A stretch of DNA of 64,000 nt from Brugia malayi (GCF_000002995.4 NW_025062478.1:2704001-2768000), one strand, 5' to 3'. Shown: positions 22,440-36,068, numbered from the stretch's first letter. Notes: a model not told the origin generated them from the sequence alone. Numbers and translations are program-made.

Positions 22440-25400
22440 CGAAATTATGATGCATTTTGATTGTACTATAAATACATTATTAATCTGTCCAAAAGCAAAC
22501 AAATTCAGTAAATATTAATTCGGTCAAAATTTTTTTTTGTGGTAAAATTTGGAAAAAAAGGGATTAAAATTTTTTCTTCTATTGTTTTCAAGTTTTTATT
22601 TTATTCTATCCTATTTACGTACAAACCGATGAATATTTAATAATAAATCAATTTCTATCATTTTTTTTTGAATCAAAAAAATGTTATGAATAGTTTTATT
22701 TTTAACAGTTTATTATTGTAAAATATTTATTGCTGTAAAATATTTGAAGATTTTTCGCTATTGCTAATCACTGATTTTTTCCCCAAATGCCTTAATGTCA
22801 TACTTAAAATTACATTTATTGTAAATTTCACATGCAATATTCCTCTGTTCGATTAACAATATGATATGATTGCGTTAATTAAAATCTTTTTGAATCTTCT
22901 TGAAAAAGTTTTAAATTCCTCCGGGAATTTAAATCATGATCAATTTTTGAGTTGAAAATTAACTCTATGCAAAAATAGATCATAATGAATTGTTATAAAT
23001 GAACCAATAAAGAAGAAGAAATGAAATTCTAAAATTTTAGAATATTATCACAAAGATTATCAAAAAAAAAAAATGAAAAAATGAAAAAATAAAACACATC
23101 GTAAAAAAAAATGATAGAATTCTTTGAAATCATTTCTTCTCCTTTATTGAAACGATTATTATCATCATTGGCTTTATACATTAAAATGTTTTTCAATTAT
23201 TACGTCCTGATTATAAAGCCTAATTTTTGCTTAATAATCTATTTTTTTTTTAAATTAGTTTTCAAATTCTTCAAACTCTTCAAATTCTTTCAAATTCTTC
23301 TCTTTCAAATTCTTCTTCTCTTTCAAATTCTCTCTTCAAACTCTTTCAAATTCTCATAATCTTTCTTATTTAATAATTTTTAAGCACATTAAGTCTTTTT
23401 ATGTTTTTTTTCTTCTTTCAAAAATTTAAGTTTTCTTAGCAATTAAATGGATAAAATTGCAACAGTATGATTTTAATTTTTTCTTTTTATGGGAAATTTA
23501 AAATTTCTGAAGCAATTATATATCATAGCATTACACTATTACAGCTTGCAGCTTGCAGCTTGCATGTTTAGAAATGTTTGAAAAGTAGCAACTTCGAGAA
23601 TGCTTTATGTATTTGAAAAGTCTTACTTTTGTTTATAATGCATTAAACTTTTCAGAAATGCTTAACTCGCCGAGACGAATTAGAAACATACTTTTTAAAC
23701 AACTAATTTAGCACAATTTTACTTTTCTAATTCCTTTCTTTCTTTTTCTTTTTTTTGAGATGAAAAAAATGTTGCTGGAATGTTGATAATGCATAAAAAT
23801 TGAAGACTGTTTAATTATTTATTAACATTTCTTTTCATTAAAATATGCATATTCTTGCAACGTATTTTTTTATCATAAAAAAAAAAAAGAGAAAAAATTG
23901 AGATATTTTAGAGAAAATAACTTATTGCAACACACAGAAATTAATTATATTGCACATCTAACAACAATTGCTGAAAGAAAATTTCGAAAAATAAGGAAAT
24001 AATATAATGGCAAATCTAAAATGATAAATCTCAAATAAAAATTTCATTATTGTTTTTGAAATGAGTCGTTTTGTATTTATAATAAATTTTATGCGTTGTA
24101 TATTTCATTAATTAATCACTTTTTTTGTAGGAATCATTTAATTTAATTTTGTATTTATCATTGTCATAAAAATGACAACTGTTTCTGTTATCTTTATTAA
24201 TACTAATATCAATATTAATACACATGTTAATATTAATGTTATCAGTATTGTTATTGATTTTTTATTGATTATTATTGATTTTTATTGCTATTAGTTATTA
24301 TTAGTATTATTATCATTTTTACTGTTATCATTATTGATTATTATTGTCACTGTTATCATTATTAATTACTGTCATTAATTATTATATTATTATTATTAAA
24401 TATAATTAACATCATTAATTTTATTATTGGTTTATTATCAGCTGTGACAATTATAGTAAAAATGTATTATCGAATACGAACAATTTTTTTTTCCATTTAA
24501 TCATTAAAAATTTATTACTAGCTGCTAATTTTGAATGCTAATTATTAACGATTTTAAAGGCAATATTATATTTTCTGATTGCTATTTGAAATAAAAATGA
24601 ATTTTAATTCATTTATAAAACTTTTTTCTTTGCTTTCAAAAAACAAATATATTTTTACTTTTTTACCCAAAAAAAATTTTGAAAATTAAAAAAAAAAGAA
24701 ACCTAAAACCAAATTTAAGCGTAAGCTTATTATAACATTAACTAATAAACATGCATTTTTTATAAAATTCAGATATCGATATGTCTACTATTTTCCACTA
24801 TCATTTCGTCTTCGTTTTTGTTTTTATTTTTTTTTTTTCAAATTTTGTGTTACTCTTCCTAACTTCCGCTCTTCATAGAACAGAAATACTAAAATGATAA
24901 CATATCATTGATCAATCTACTTTTTGAAATTTGAAATGATATATGCAAAGAGATAAGAGGAGAGCAAAAAAAAAAAGGTAGGTAGGCGTTGTTGGTAGAA
25001 GTACACATTACATTCCGGAAAACTGAGGAATTGCATGATAAGCGCATTTCAACAGTGAAAGTGCAAACTGCATGTCGGATGAAAGAAGCAAATCGTGAAA
25101 AATTCTTTTAGTTACTAAGTAAAGCGAAATAATTTCTTGTTAAAATTATTTTAACAAAAAAATGAAAAAAGGAAAAAAAAAATCATTAGTTTTCCAATTT
25201 CATTCCTAACTTTTACATTCCAATATTTCAGATTTATATTTTATATTGCTTATAAAAAAAACTTTATTCATTTTTGATTTGCTATATGCTTCATTTATAC
25301 TTACTTCTTTGAATCTTTTGGATTTAAAAATTTAAAAATGACGAATCAGAATGCAAAATTTGCAAATGATTTGTAAATTTGGTAGTACTTTTTTTCTTTT

Positions 25401-25790
25401 ATTCGAACAAATTAATTATTAATCTTAAATAATTGCACTTTTCTGTCTTTTTTTTTTTTCTTCTGACTATGCTTTTTTGAAATAATAAGTATAACATATT
25501 AAATTTCTCTTTTTTTTTTTTCTTTTCACTCTCTTTCATGACCTTTTCTACATTTTTTTTTTTTTTAAAGCTATTTCTATCGTTTTTTTTTTTTATAAAT
25601 GAAAGTATATATTATTTGATTGCATCCACTACTCTTTGTACATCTCATTTAATTCCGCTAATGGAATGTTTCCGTTTTTTTTCTTCAATTTTCAAAGAAA
25701 AAGAAAAAAAAAAATTTAACGATGAAAAGAAAAGCTATCATTCATCTTTTGTTTACTATTACTAGCAGTAACTTACACATTACTAGTTAT
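22440..25790. other. Gene-poor AT-rich stretch
   Basis: Holds a TTCAAATTCTTC-type repeat at 23262-23355, a triple CAGCTTG run at 23544-23566 and ATT/ATC-rich runs at 24190-24430. A less AT-rich island occupies 24960-25090. No gene could be supported. Confidence 0.5.
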
Positions 25791-25795
25791 TGTTA

Positions 25796-25847
25796 TTAGT
25801 AGTAGTATAATAATTACTATCACTTTGGTTATTATAGCCATTAGCAC

Positions 25848-25916
<69 letters not shown>

Positions 25917-26345
25917 AGTAATCATCACTGTTGATCATGTCGTCAACAAACATTATTATTAATTATTGCTATTGCTAGTTGTTATCATCGTCAATATAGT
26001 AATAACAATAATAATCATTATTATCATTGGCTAGTATATCAAAATTAATCTTTGACAATAACGATTATTATTGTCTATTCATCTTATTATTTTATTATTT
26101 ATTATAACTTCATTATCATACTACTAATTATTACTCATTACTAATTTCTAATATTATTATCAACTATTACCATGGTTACCATCGCTATCATTACCAATCT
26201 TACTATCGTCATTTTCGCTATTATTGTTTATTGTCATATATATTATCACAGTACTTCTTTTACTATCGTCACTAGCGTAATAACAATCATTATTATTACT
26301 ATCATGATTATCAGTATTGTTATGTGATAATTGTTATCAGTGCTA
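25796..26345 (+). repeat. ATT-rich region with pure (TTA)n core
   Basis: 25849-25915 is an uninterrupted TTA trinucleotide run of about 22 units; the flanks to 26345 are degenerate ATT/ATC repeats. Confidence 0.9.
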
Positions 26346-28310
26346 TGTTCATTAAATTGTTTATCGTCACCGTCACAAAAAATACGCTTTTTTTTAAAAG
26401 ATAATTTCTTTTAAAAGAAATTTTTTTTCGCTTTTAATTATTTCATTTTGTCTAATAACAATTTCGTTATTATATTTGCTTTCCAAAAAAAAAGAAAATG
26501 TTTGAAAAAATTGTTAATTTCGATTTAAAATTAAAACAAAAAATTATACTTCATATTTTCCTGTGTTTTCTTGCAGAACAATAATTCTTAAATAAGATTT
26601 CGTGCTAAATAATGAAAAGAAAATCAATAGTGATAACTCTTTGATTATATGAGTACTGAATTTGAGTATTATAAATAATTGCTACTTTTTATTTCCATTC
26701 ATAAGTTGATTTAACAATAAATTTGATGCTGCTAAAGATTAGTGCCAATGAGCTATTGACGGAAATATAAAAGGAAAACTTTTCTTGAATGAAAAAAAAT
26801 AATAATAATAACAAATCGTAAAAAATTTTATAAATTTGAGATGCCAGCTAATAAAACCGCTAATTTCAACTTACTAATTAATTCTTGTTTCGAATTTGAT
26901 ATATCGATTAGTTTTATTTGATGTTCTTTCTTTTAAATTCTTTTAGAGAGAAAGAAAGCGATGTTTTTTGCTATGTAATTGCAACCTACTATCAATTTTT
27001 CAAATAATTTAACATTTTTATCATTTTCTTTTTTTTCCGCATCCGCCAGTTTTCTCCTCCTACATTTTTATTAGTTTATTAGCATTATTGCTTCTAAAAT
27101 TCATTCCTTTGAATTTTGCACCTATCAATTTGAATAAAAAAAAAAAAAGTAATGGACCTCAAAAAACGAAAATTGCTTTAGATATCAACAACGCATGAAA
27201 TTAAGAAAAAATTCTTAGCATTTAAGTGATGTTTTTTCTTTTTCTTTTTTTTTTTTTTTTTTTTTTTTTTGCTAATGTAAAGTCTAAGCAATTATTGCTC
27301 GATTACACATTGTGCTTCACTAATTATTATTTAAATTTTTAAATTACATCAGTTAGCAGCACAAATTATTTGTTCTACAAACTTACATTGTTTTTTTTTT
27401 TTCGTTTTGCTTCTTAATTAAATTACCATGCATCATTTAGTTAAAGCAAAAAACGAAGCTAACAGTTGTTCGAAAAAAAAAAATATGAAATAGAAAAACC
27501 GAAAGAAAACTGAAAACAGTTTTACATCCAATGAAATGGAAAATAAAAAAATTTTTGCTAACATTACAATGAAAAATATATTCTTCTTATTCTTTCTTTT
27601 TATTGTTAAAGGTTTGATACCTAAATATTTGTTTTGAATTTTTGATGCATTTGTAATTTTTTTTTTTCTATATACATCATAGTATAAGTCAATTTATAAT
27701 AATTGCATACTTCAAATTTGGAATAGTCTTCGTGTTGACGAAGACTTTTCCAAATTGACAATTGAAAATGTATAGTTCTTTTTTTTCTTTTTTTTTTGAT
27801 TTATTTATCGAGGATAAGAAATAATTGAATCTTAGGTAGTAGCAATTTAATATGTGAGACTTCTTTTTTCAGTTATTTTTTAAAATATATCAAATGTAAC
27901 ATTTGTTAATATTTGAACTTTTTTGCCTGTTCTATATTTACAGAATATTATGTTTTTAGTTGTTCCCAATCACAAATTGAAATATAGATAATGAAAAAAA
28001 TAAATAAATAAACGTGAAAATTGCATTCAAAATTTCTATTAATTTTTATACCTAATATAAAAGGTACTAATTCCGTTAAATGCTATTATAATTCTCATTA
28101 TTATTGTTATTATCGCTATTGTTATTGTTGTGATTAGTTGTTATTGTTGGTTTCACTATTATTATTTATTATTACTAATGCTATTATTATTGATATTACC
28201 GTCAATATTGCTATTGTTATGATCATCACTTATGATTGAGATTGTTGTTGTTACCATTATTACTATTCACACTATTCTCACATTAGGTTTGTTATTTAGT
28301 AGTCGAACAG
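26346..28310. other. Gene-poor AT-rich stretch
   Basis: A T25 run sits at 27246-27270, a near-perfect hairpin at 27712-27758 and degenerate ATT repeats at 28080-28260. No gene seen. Confidence 0.5.
27712..27758. other. 21-bp stem hairpin
   Basis: TCAAATTTGGAATAGTCTTCGT pairs with ACGAAGACTTTTCCAAATTGA around a 4-base GTTG loop, with one bulged A and one mismatch. Confidence 0.8.
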
Positions 28311-28352
28311 CAAATGTATGATACTGTATGACCGCATACGATAAGCACGGAT

Positions 28353-29330
28353 GGATAGTGGTTTATGGCTGTATACAGTAGGCACTGTATGGATAGTGGT
28401 TTATGGCTGTATACAGTAGGCACCGTATGGATAGTGGTTTATGGCTGTATACGGTAGGCACTGTATGGATAGTGGTTTATGGCTGTATACAGTAGGCACT
28501 GTATGGATAGTGGTTTATGGCTGTATACAGTAGGCACAGTATGGATAGTGGTTTCTGGCTGTATACAGTAGGCACAGTATGGATAGTGGTATATGGCTGT
28601 ATACGGTAGGCACTGTATGGATAGTGATTTATGGCTGTATACAGTAGGCACTGTATGGATAGTGGTTTATGGCTGTATACAGTAGGCACCGTATGGATAG
28701 TGATATATGGCTGTATACGGTAGGCACTGTATGGATAGTGGTTTATGGCTGTATACAGTAGGCACCGTATGGATAGTGGTATATGGCTGTATACGGTAGG
28801 CACTGTATGGATAGTGATTTATGGCTGTATACAGTAGGCACTGTATGGATAGTGGTTTATGGCTGTATACAGTAGGCACTGTATGGATAGTGGTTTATGG
28901 CTGTATACAGTAGGCACAGTATGGATAGTGGTTTATGGCTGTATACAGTAGGCACAGTATGGATAGTGGTATATGGCTGTATACGGTAGGCACTGTATGG
29001 ATAGTGATTTATGGCTGTATACAGTAGGCACTGTATGGATAGTGGTTTATGGCTGTATACAGTAGGCACTGTATGGATAGTGGTTTATGGCTGTATACAG
29101 TAGGCACAGTATGGATAGTGGTTTATGGCTGTATACAGTAGGCACCGTATGGATAGTGGTATATGGCTGTATACGGTAGGCACTGTATGGATAGTGGTTT
29201 ATGGCTGTATACAGTAGGCACTGTATGGATAGTGGTTTACGGCTGTATACAGTAGGCCCAGTATGGATAGTGGTTAACGGCTGTATACGGTAGGCACGGT
29301 ATGGATAGTGGTTTGTGACCGTATACGGTA
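28353..29330 (+). repeat. 38-bp minisatellite, 25 units plus a partial
   Basis: GGATAGTGG recurs every 38 bases exactly from 28353 to 29303. Each unit carries a GGCTGTATACAGTAGGCAC-like core followed by TGTAT. CTGTATACAG is a perfect 10-bp palindrome, and ATACAGT-AGGC-ACTGTAT can form a small hairpin. Variation is limited mainly to a few sites (TTTAT/TATAT/GATTTAT, CAG/CGG, ACTG/ACCG/ACAG). Half-unit-like sequence flanks both ends. The period is not a multiple of three, so the open minus-strand frames with a 38-residue period are a side effect. It lies just upstream of the PB1-like gene. Confidence 0.95.
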
Positions 29331-29446
29331 AAACGACGCAATATTTACTGAATAGCGATTTCTAGCATTAATTTAATTTGTGGTGCAGTAATGCATTATC
29401 GGTACTTTTTGAAGTGGAATTTATTTTTCTCTTATTATTTCTTTTC

Positions 29447-29448
29447 AG
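29447..29448 (+). other. Likely spliced-leader acceptor of the PB1-like gene
   Basis: TTTCTTTTCAG ends 8 bases before the ATG at 29457. Confidence 0.55.
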
Positions 29449-29456
29449 TGAACGAA

Positions 29457-31622
29457 ATGAAGCATAATGGCGGCGACTTAAAAGTGAAATGGAATCATCA
29501 TGGCCATAAATACAAATTTATTCTTACAAAGCAAGAATTAGCTCAAGATGATGCTTTTGAAGTATGTTCATTTTCTGAAGAAAATTTTGGACAATATTAG
29601 TAATATTTGATTAAAATTTATGAAAATATAAAAATGTCAATTTAAGCATTAATTATAGATCATTTCACTCATGTAATCATCATTTTTATCTTAATCTTGT
29701 TGTTCTCTTTTGACCAGAATATGTTAGCGGATAAGCTTATAGGTTCAATTTACTTCATTCCATTTATCCTGTTATAGATTTTATTGCGAAAAATTCGTCG
29801 ACAATTACCAGATTTTAACGATGTATTAGCAAGTTATGATAAACATGGTAGCGAGGTAATTGATTGATTTATTTATATTTTGTTACATTTTCAATATCAC
29901 AGAATGAATTAAACCATGATTGTTTCCAATTTGATTCTCAATAAATCGTTTATTTTTTCAAATTTAAATTAAACGGATCTTGAATGCGATGCAAATATCA
30001 TCATTCAATTAATCATACCAACTATTTTATTTTTTTATCCTCATATTCAGGTTTTAATAAAATTTTTCATAATTTACTATGGAATTAATTGAAATTTAAA
30101 GAGTATTGTGGCAACAGATAACGAATTTCGTCAAATAATTCGTCTCTCTAAAGGACACGTCAAAATGTATACAGTACGAAGATGTTTGTATACACATCCG
30201 TTTCGATCACATTCCATTCCACTTGTATGTTTATTTATGTAACTTTGTCATTTTTTTTAACTAATTTAATCAACTTACTCTTTTAATTAGTTTTTCAAAA
30301 TGTTTATGTAATTAATATAATTGATATATGTATATTTGTGTGCTATGAATTTTCACGTTACACTAATAATTTCAAACATATCTTTCTTCTAAATTAACCA
30401 ATGCAATAATTAGTTCTAAAATACACAAGTGTGAACTGTTTATTTTCAGGATATTGCTCGATTAAAACGACTATCTCTGCGATCGACTAGTTGCTTACGA
30501 GGACCACCACCATCGTATCGGGAAAGTCAAAAAGATGCAATGCTACAAATTCACAACTCATACCATACGTTACCTCATTGGGTCACACCGCTTTCTCAGG
30601 TATTTTTTAATTTAACCGAAATAAGTTAAATTTATGTTAGAAAAAACTTTTTTCTCTATGAATTTGCAACTTTTTAATATTAAACTTTCCATGTAAAGTA
30701 CTGCTTGACAGTACGTTAAAGCAATACTACTTATTGTGAAAGATAATTGATAATATATCATTTCATATTGTTAATGATAATTTTATTATTAAAATTAAAA
30801 AAAAAAAATATTAAGAAAATTTAATTAGAATCAGATGAAGACAGAACAAACCAAAAAAGTGCATTTGGGAAATTCAATTTAAATATAATTTTTTAAACTG
30901 TTAAAGTATAATATCAGAATTGTAAGAAGTTGAGAACACATTGTTTATTATAATGATTGTTCAACAAAGACTATTCAGTATATAAAATATATCGTTAGAA
31001 AAAAGTCAGAAAAAAGAGGAATAATTTTTCAAGAAATTATGCACAATGCTATTCAGAAATTATTTGCATAAATGAATTAATTATTCAATACCAGAATTGT
31101 CAAGACAATAATAGTCAAGAATTTATTTAATTTTGTTATAAACCAAAAAACATTATTTATTGTATTTATATGTTGTTTGTAACAAAATATTATTTAATAT
31201 GTTGTAAAATATTATTTACTGCATATTACTATTCATAATACTATTCATTATTTTGAAAAAAATTTTTTTCCTTAAAAAAAATTTGAAAACATTTGAGAAA
31301 GTAAAAAGTGTTGTTTGCTGTAGAATATCCTTTATTAATAATTAAAAACAGAATTTGATTGAAGTTAATATTTTAGATACCATCATCTAATTTTGGTTGT
31401 GCTTGCGCTCATTATGATACTGCGATTAGTACCGCTCCGAGAAATGGACGTTATGGACAATCATTAATTTATGGTTATCCACCTCAATCATTCATGATGC
31501 ATAGCTTTTTATGTTCACCATTTCCATTTGGTGGACATCATCGAAGTTGGATTTGTGGATCAAAATGTTTAACTTTAAATTTAGGTGGTAAAGGTCATCG
31601 TCCAAAGTTCACCTCATGGTGA
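29457..31622 (+). CDS. PB1-like domain protein of unknown role
   Basis: Five exons (29457-29561, 29778-29855, 30102-30224, 30450-30599, 31377-31622), all in phase, give 233 residues. Residues 7-90 look like a PB1 domain. A first strand LKVKW (8-12) is followed by a helix around ILLRKIRRQL (36-45), then Tyr-Asp-Lys-His-Gly-Ser-Glu at 55-61 and a DNEF at 67-70, the layout of the acidic OPCA loop in kinase and scaffold PB1 domains. A PPSY motif (122-125) could bind WW domains. The C-terminal part is rich in Ser, Gly, His and Pro, with no known domain. PB1 domains pair with other PB1 domains in signalling complexes; the partner here is unknown. The start is chosen because a strong TTTTCAG lies 8 bases before it. 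The exon 3 acceptor (TTTAAAG) is unusual. Exon 5 might instead splice to exons near 31981. Confidence 0.7.
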
Positions 31623-31980
31623 AATATGACTTTCTAAATTATTCTCTTAAAAATTACTCTTATTTTTCTTTTCAAATATTCCATATTGTTAAAACGAATC
31701 TTAATAAGTATGGAAATATGATAAGAAATTTAATATAGCAAGTTTTCTTTCCTTTTTTTGCTCATTTCGAAGAAATATTATTTGCTTATGATTTAAAAAA
31801 CAGTAGCCTTTCTTATTTTTTCATTTCAAATTGCTTTCTTTTAAATCCAATTATTTTAAATCTTCTCATTCTATATTCTAAACAAAGTTTAAAATAAAAA
31901 AGTGAGATATTTAAATATTACTAATATATGGATTTGATATATTTACATCTGTATTTTTCATTTTACAAAAAATCTAAAAG

Positions 31981-32365
31981 CATTATTTGGTTATCAAATA
32001 AAGATTTTGAAGGAACGTTTCATCCAAAGAATTTATTCTGTCATTTTTGAGGATTATCGTTTTATCAGTCCTACTGCCAATGGTAACATTACGGAATATA
32101 ATTCGATCAATTACTATGCAAACAAAAGAATGTGGAATTCCGTTGGATGCAGTAGAATTCCAAAATTATTAAAACAAGAAAAACGAAAAAAGGATAAAGA
32201 TTATAGAAATGTTTTTCATCATTTATAATATTATTTCTTTATAATCTACCGTGTTCACTTTTTACAGTACCAGAAATCTACCGTATCCAGAGCGCATTTC
32301 CTGTGAAAAATTACTGTTATGAAAAACAAAAATTGAAGACAAAAAAAAGGAAAAAAGCAGCGTAA
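31981..32365 (+). CDS. Possible alternative 3' exons of the PB1-like gene
   Basis: A frame open from about 31938 and lacking an ATG leads to a GTAACA donor at 32083. Joining 32082 to the TTTTTACAG acceptor at 32267 keeps the frame and gives SPTANVPEIYRIQ and a basic tail KTKKRKKAA with TAA at 32363-32365. If the exon starts at 31981 (after AAAAG) its phase fits a donor after TTTAG inside exon 5 of the PB1-like gene, giving a variant C terminus. Without splicing the same frame runs to 32228 and also ends in basic residues (KQEKRKK). Either could be an alternative end of the gene; the evidence is only frame, phase and base composition. Confidence 0.3.
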
Positions 32366-33796
32366 TGATAGTGTTTCAATGAATTTTCACAACATATTGC
32401 CATTTAAATTTTTAATCCGTTAATCAATTTTTAAAAAACTTTATTCTCTTTACTTTGCATTACCTTCTAACCGTCGCTTTATTGATATATTTCATCAATT
32501 CAATTTAATTTCCATTTATCCAAAATCAATTTTCACTATTAAAATTGTACTATTGCTTTTTTTGATACAGATACACATATAAAATATGTTATATTTTTAT
32601 ACAATTGACATTATAATCTTATTATTTCAAAAAAAAAAAAAACAACAATCACTCTGCCTATTAATCAATATACCATTCCTTTGCTTTATTCACACACAAC
32701 ACTTGCAATATCTTCGTATAAAAAGCTTAAATTGAAATTTTATTACTTTGAAATAATGTTTGTTTTATCAGATATGAAAGTGAGCAGGTGCAGAAGAAAA
32801 AAAAAGCGAAACGATTATGAAAATTTTTTCATATTATTTAGTCCATAATCATAAATCTTTAAGCTATTTTAAGTCAATCTATCATTAATAAAAGGAAAGA
32901 AATATGAAATAAATATGAGAAAAGGGTTATAAACAAACAATTATGATTATTAATATATGAAATAAATTATTTAAAAACACAATTCGAATACGAAATATAT
33001 TTGATAACCAGCCAATGTAAATTGATTAAACGTTTTATCCAAATCGAGCAACTGATTGAGATTTGCCGTTTCATCTAATTATTATTTACTGAATATTAAA
33101 TAAATTTAGTTTTACGACTCGATTAGAACCAAAAAGAGAAGAAAGTCATTTTCAATTGAATATTTTAAAATATTTGAAGAAATTATTGCCAATAATATGC
33201 GATGCTTAAAATCACTGCTATTTTCTTAGCTTAGATTTTTACAAAGCACTGTTTGTAGTAATTTCCTAGCTTAAATTTTCATTTAAGCATCATTTTAAAC
33301 TAATATAAATTCCAAATGTTAGATACTGTCAGATGCAGATGAAAATTATGTTACTGAGCAAAAATGGTTTTAATCTAAAAGCATTTAAATAAATTTGTAT
33401 AATGTTGCATTAGCTCAATGATAATTAAATTTGTCTTATCAAAATTGTCGCAATTAAATTTAACAAATTCGTTCAAAGCAAAGTATTCATTTCGACAGTT
33501 TTTGAATAGTATGCATGTCATAGTACATAGAGCTTGCATTTATTATCAGCAAGTTCTTGGAGGAAGAAAAAAGTTTGAAAATCTTGTTATTTAAAAGAAA
33601 TACATGATATATCTTTAAAACAATAAAAATTTTGAAAAATTTTCTTTGTGTATTTTAATCTGAAATTAAAAATCCAAAGTGATTTTTAAATTAATTGTTC
33701 AAGTTTTCATTGACAGAAAGCAGAAAAATATTCAAACACTGTTTAAAATGGACAAATTATTCAGCAATTATATCAATATTTAATTTTAATAAATTT

Positions 33797-33854
33797 TATT
33801 TCATATAAGCTGCCAGAAAAGAGAAAGAGGTTTTCTGGCAGCTTATATGAAATA
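33797..33854. other. Perfect 24-bp hairpin
   Basis: 33797-33820 is the exact reverse complement of 33831-33854 (core TAAGCTGCCAGAAAA) with a 10-base purine loop GAGAAAGAGG. Confidence 0.9.
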
Positions 33855-36011
33855 TATTAAAAAAAATATATATATATATTTTTTTATATATATATATATA
33901 TATAAAATACATTCAATTGCTACCTCATTCTCTTTTTTTAATAACTTGGAGAGTAAATATTATTAATTTATGCTACTAAAAATGCAAATCGCGGCTTAGA
34001 AAAAGCGAAAACATTAATAAATTAAGCTAAAAATTACCACAATTTGAAATTTATTAAACTTACTGCAAATTGTAAAAGAAGAATTGAATAAAATTTATTA
34101 TCGGGTTATGATCACTGGGTTAACAGAGATAATATCATTGGAGAGACAATAAAGAATGATAAGAATTATTCAAATGATAAGGAAATGATCTATTGTTAGA
34201 CAAGAAAAAATACTTTTGTTTTAGTTCATCATTTATTGATATGCTATTTGTTAAATCTAAATATTCAAAAAAAAAAGTGTCTCAAAAATTTTTTTTCCTT
34301 AAAAAATAAAAGTCTGAAACATATCGGTTTATAATAATTAAAAAATAAACCTAAAATTTAATGTGAATCAATTTAATCAAAATGTTAAATGTAATTTGGA
34401 AAGTACAAAACGTAGTATTTGCAAAACTACTATCTACAAATTTTGATAAATATCGTAATTAGAGTGTAAACGAAAATTTAACATATGGAATAAATAATGA
34501 AATTAGTGGCTTGCAAAAAATGAGTCATTTTTTGAAAGCAAACAATTCGAATCAGAAAATTTTCAAATATTTATTTAATTTTGTTTGTTTTAATTTTTCC
34601 TTTATTTTCTAAAAAAGAAATATTAGCATGCTAAATTCTAATCATAACATTTTGCATATTAATATTGGTTCTAATGGCAAAAAAAAAAAAGAATTACACT
34701 TCACGCCTTTGCAATCAGATTTATATATTCCGTATTTTAAATCATTAGCGCATCTTGCAGCAAATGCAAGCAGAAAGCTCTGATTAAATATTTGTTCGCA
34801 TCAATCCATGAATATTAATGATATTTTTCTTTAAATATCAATAATTAAAGAAAATCAACCATTCCTCTTTTTCCTTTTTTTCCTACTTTTCCATTCAGTG
34901 GCTTCATTATGAGGCAATTTAATAAATGATAGCAATTAATAACAATTAATATTATTTGATTAATTTAAATAAGATATAAACTGAAATGTGTAATACATCT
35001 CTTAATCAACTTCAATTTAGTAATGAAATGATTATCATCATAGCTGGTATTTAATTATTTAATCAATAACAAATAGTTTAAGTTAATTATATCAAATCTT
35101 GCAAGTTTTAAAATTGCAAAAATTTTTTATTTAATATCACTGCAGAATAAATTCATTCAGAACAATTTGTCTTCAATTCATTTCACTTTTTCTCCACATT
35201 ATATTTATATCATTATTAGATGGCTGATTAAGCAAGTTACAAGAATTTAATTTCATCTGCTCATGACTGTGACAAAATACTTCAACTGAAATAAAATACT
35301 TTGAATGAAATGAGAAATTGGATTGAAATAAAAATGTTAGCTCATTAGTTTGCTAACGAAGTTGAATATAAATCAACTGAAAGAGACTGAAATTAGTATA
35401 TAATATGAAACCTGAAGACTTCATGCATCATATTGCATGACTGTGCTCTATAAATTGATTAATTGAAGGAAAACGAAGTGGGATAGTAAGAAATACGGAC
35501 TTATTGCCAATTACATCTACAACGATACTGTAGATTTAATACCGTATCGTTTCTAGCCTAAACTATGTTACGGGATACTGTATATTACAGAATACCTGCA
35601 ATTATAAACACATACTTATCTGATGTTGCATAATTACTACAGCAAATATATTACAGATTATTTGTTATTGAAAAGCACATCTGCTCAATTTTATAGAATG
35701 TTTATTTTCATCTGTTATAGACCACAAAATATTTGGTGCATCTTCGAAACATTATAAAATGTTAATTATCATAAATTATTTATCTACATAAATATATTTT
35801 TTGAATCATAGAATGTTAGTTGCAGTAAAAAAATTTGTCTTGTTAAAATAATATTTGTAAGTAATAATCTAAAATAAACATTTTTTTTTTTTATTGAAAC
35901 CTGCGTATTGATTATTCAAACATGTAACGATTTTGAGTCAAAAAATATCTAAAAAGAGCAGTATTACTCTAGCCCAAAAGTCTATCTGAATGATATATTT
36001 TATGATATGAA

Positions 36012-36068
36012 TTGTTGTTAACAACAAAAATTTTGTGATATGAAATTGTTAAAATTGTTGTTAACAAC
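36012..36068. other. Paired GTTGTTAACAAC palindromes
   Basis: TTGTTGTTAACAACAA (36012-36027) and GTTGTTAACAAC (36057-36068) are perfect palindromes, each preceded by TGATATGAA. Confidence 0.7.

Noticed and set aside
28353..29330. CRISPR array or repetitive protein gene
   Set aside because: Repeats abut with no spacers, the genome is eukaryotic, and a 38-base period cannot hold a frame from unit to unit; the openness is accidental.
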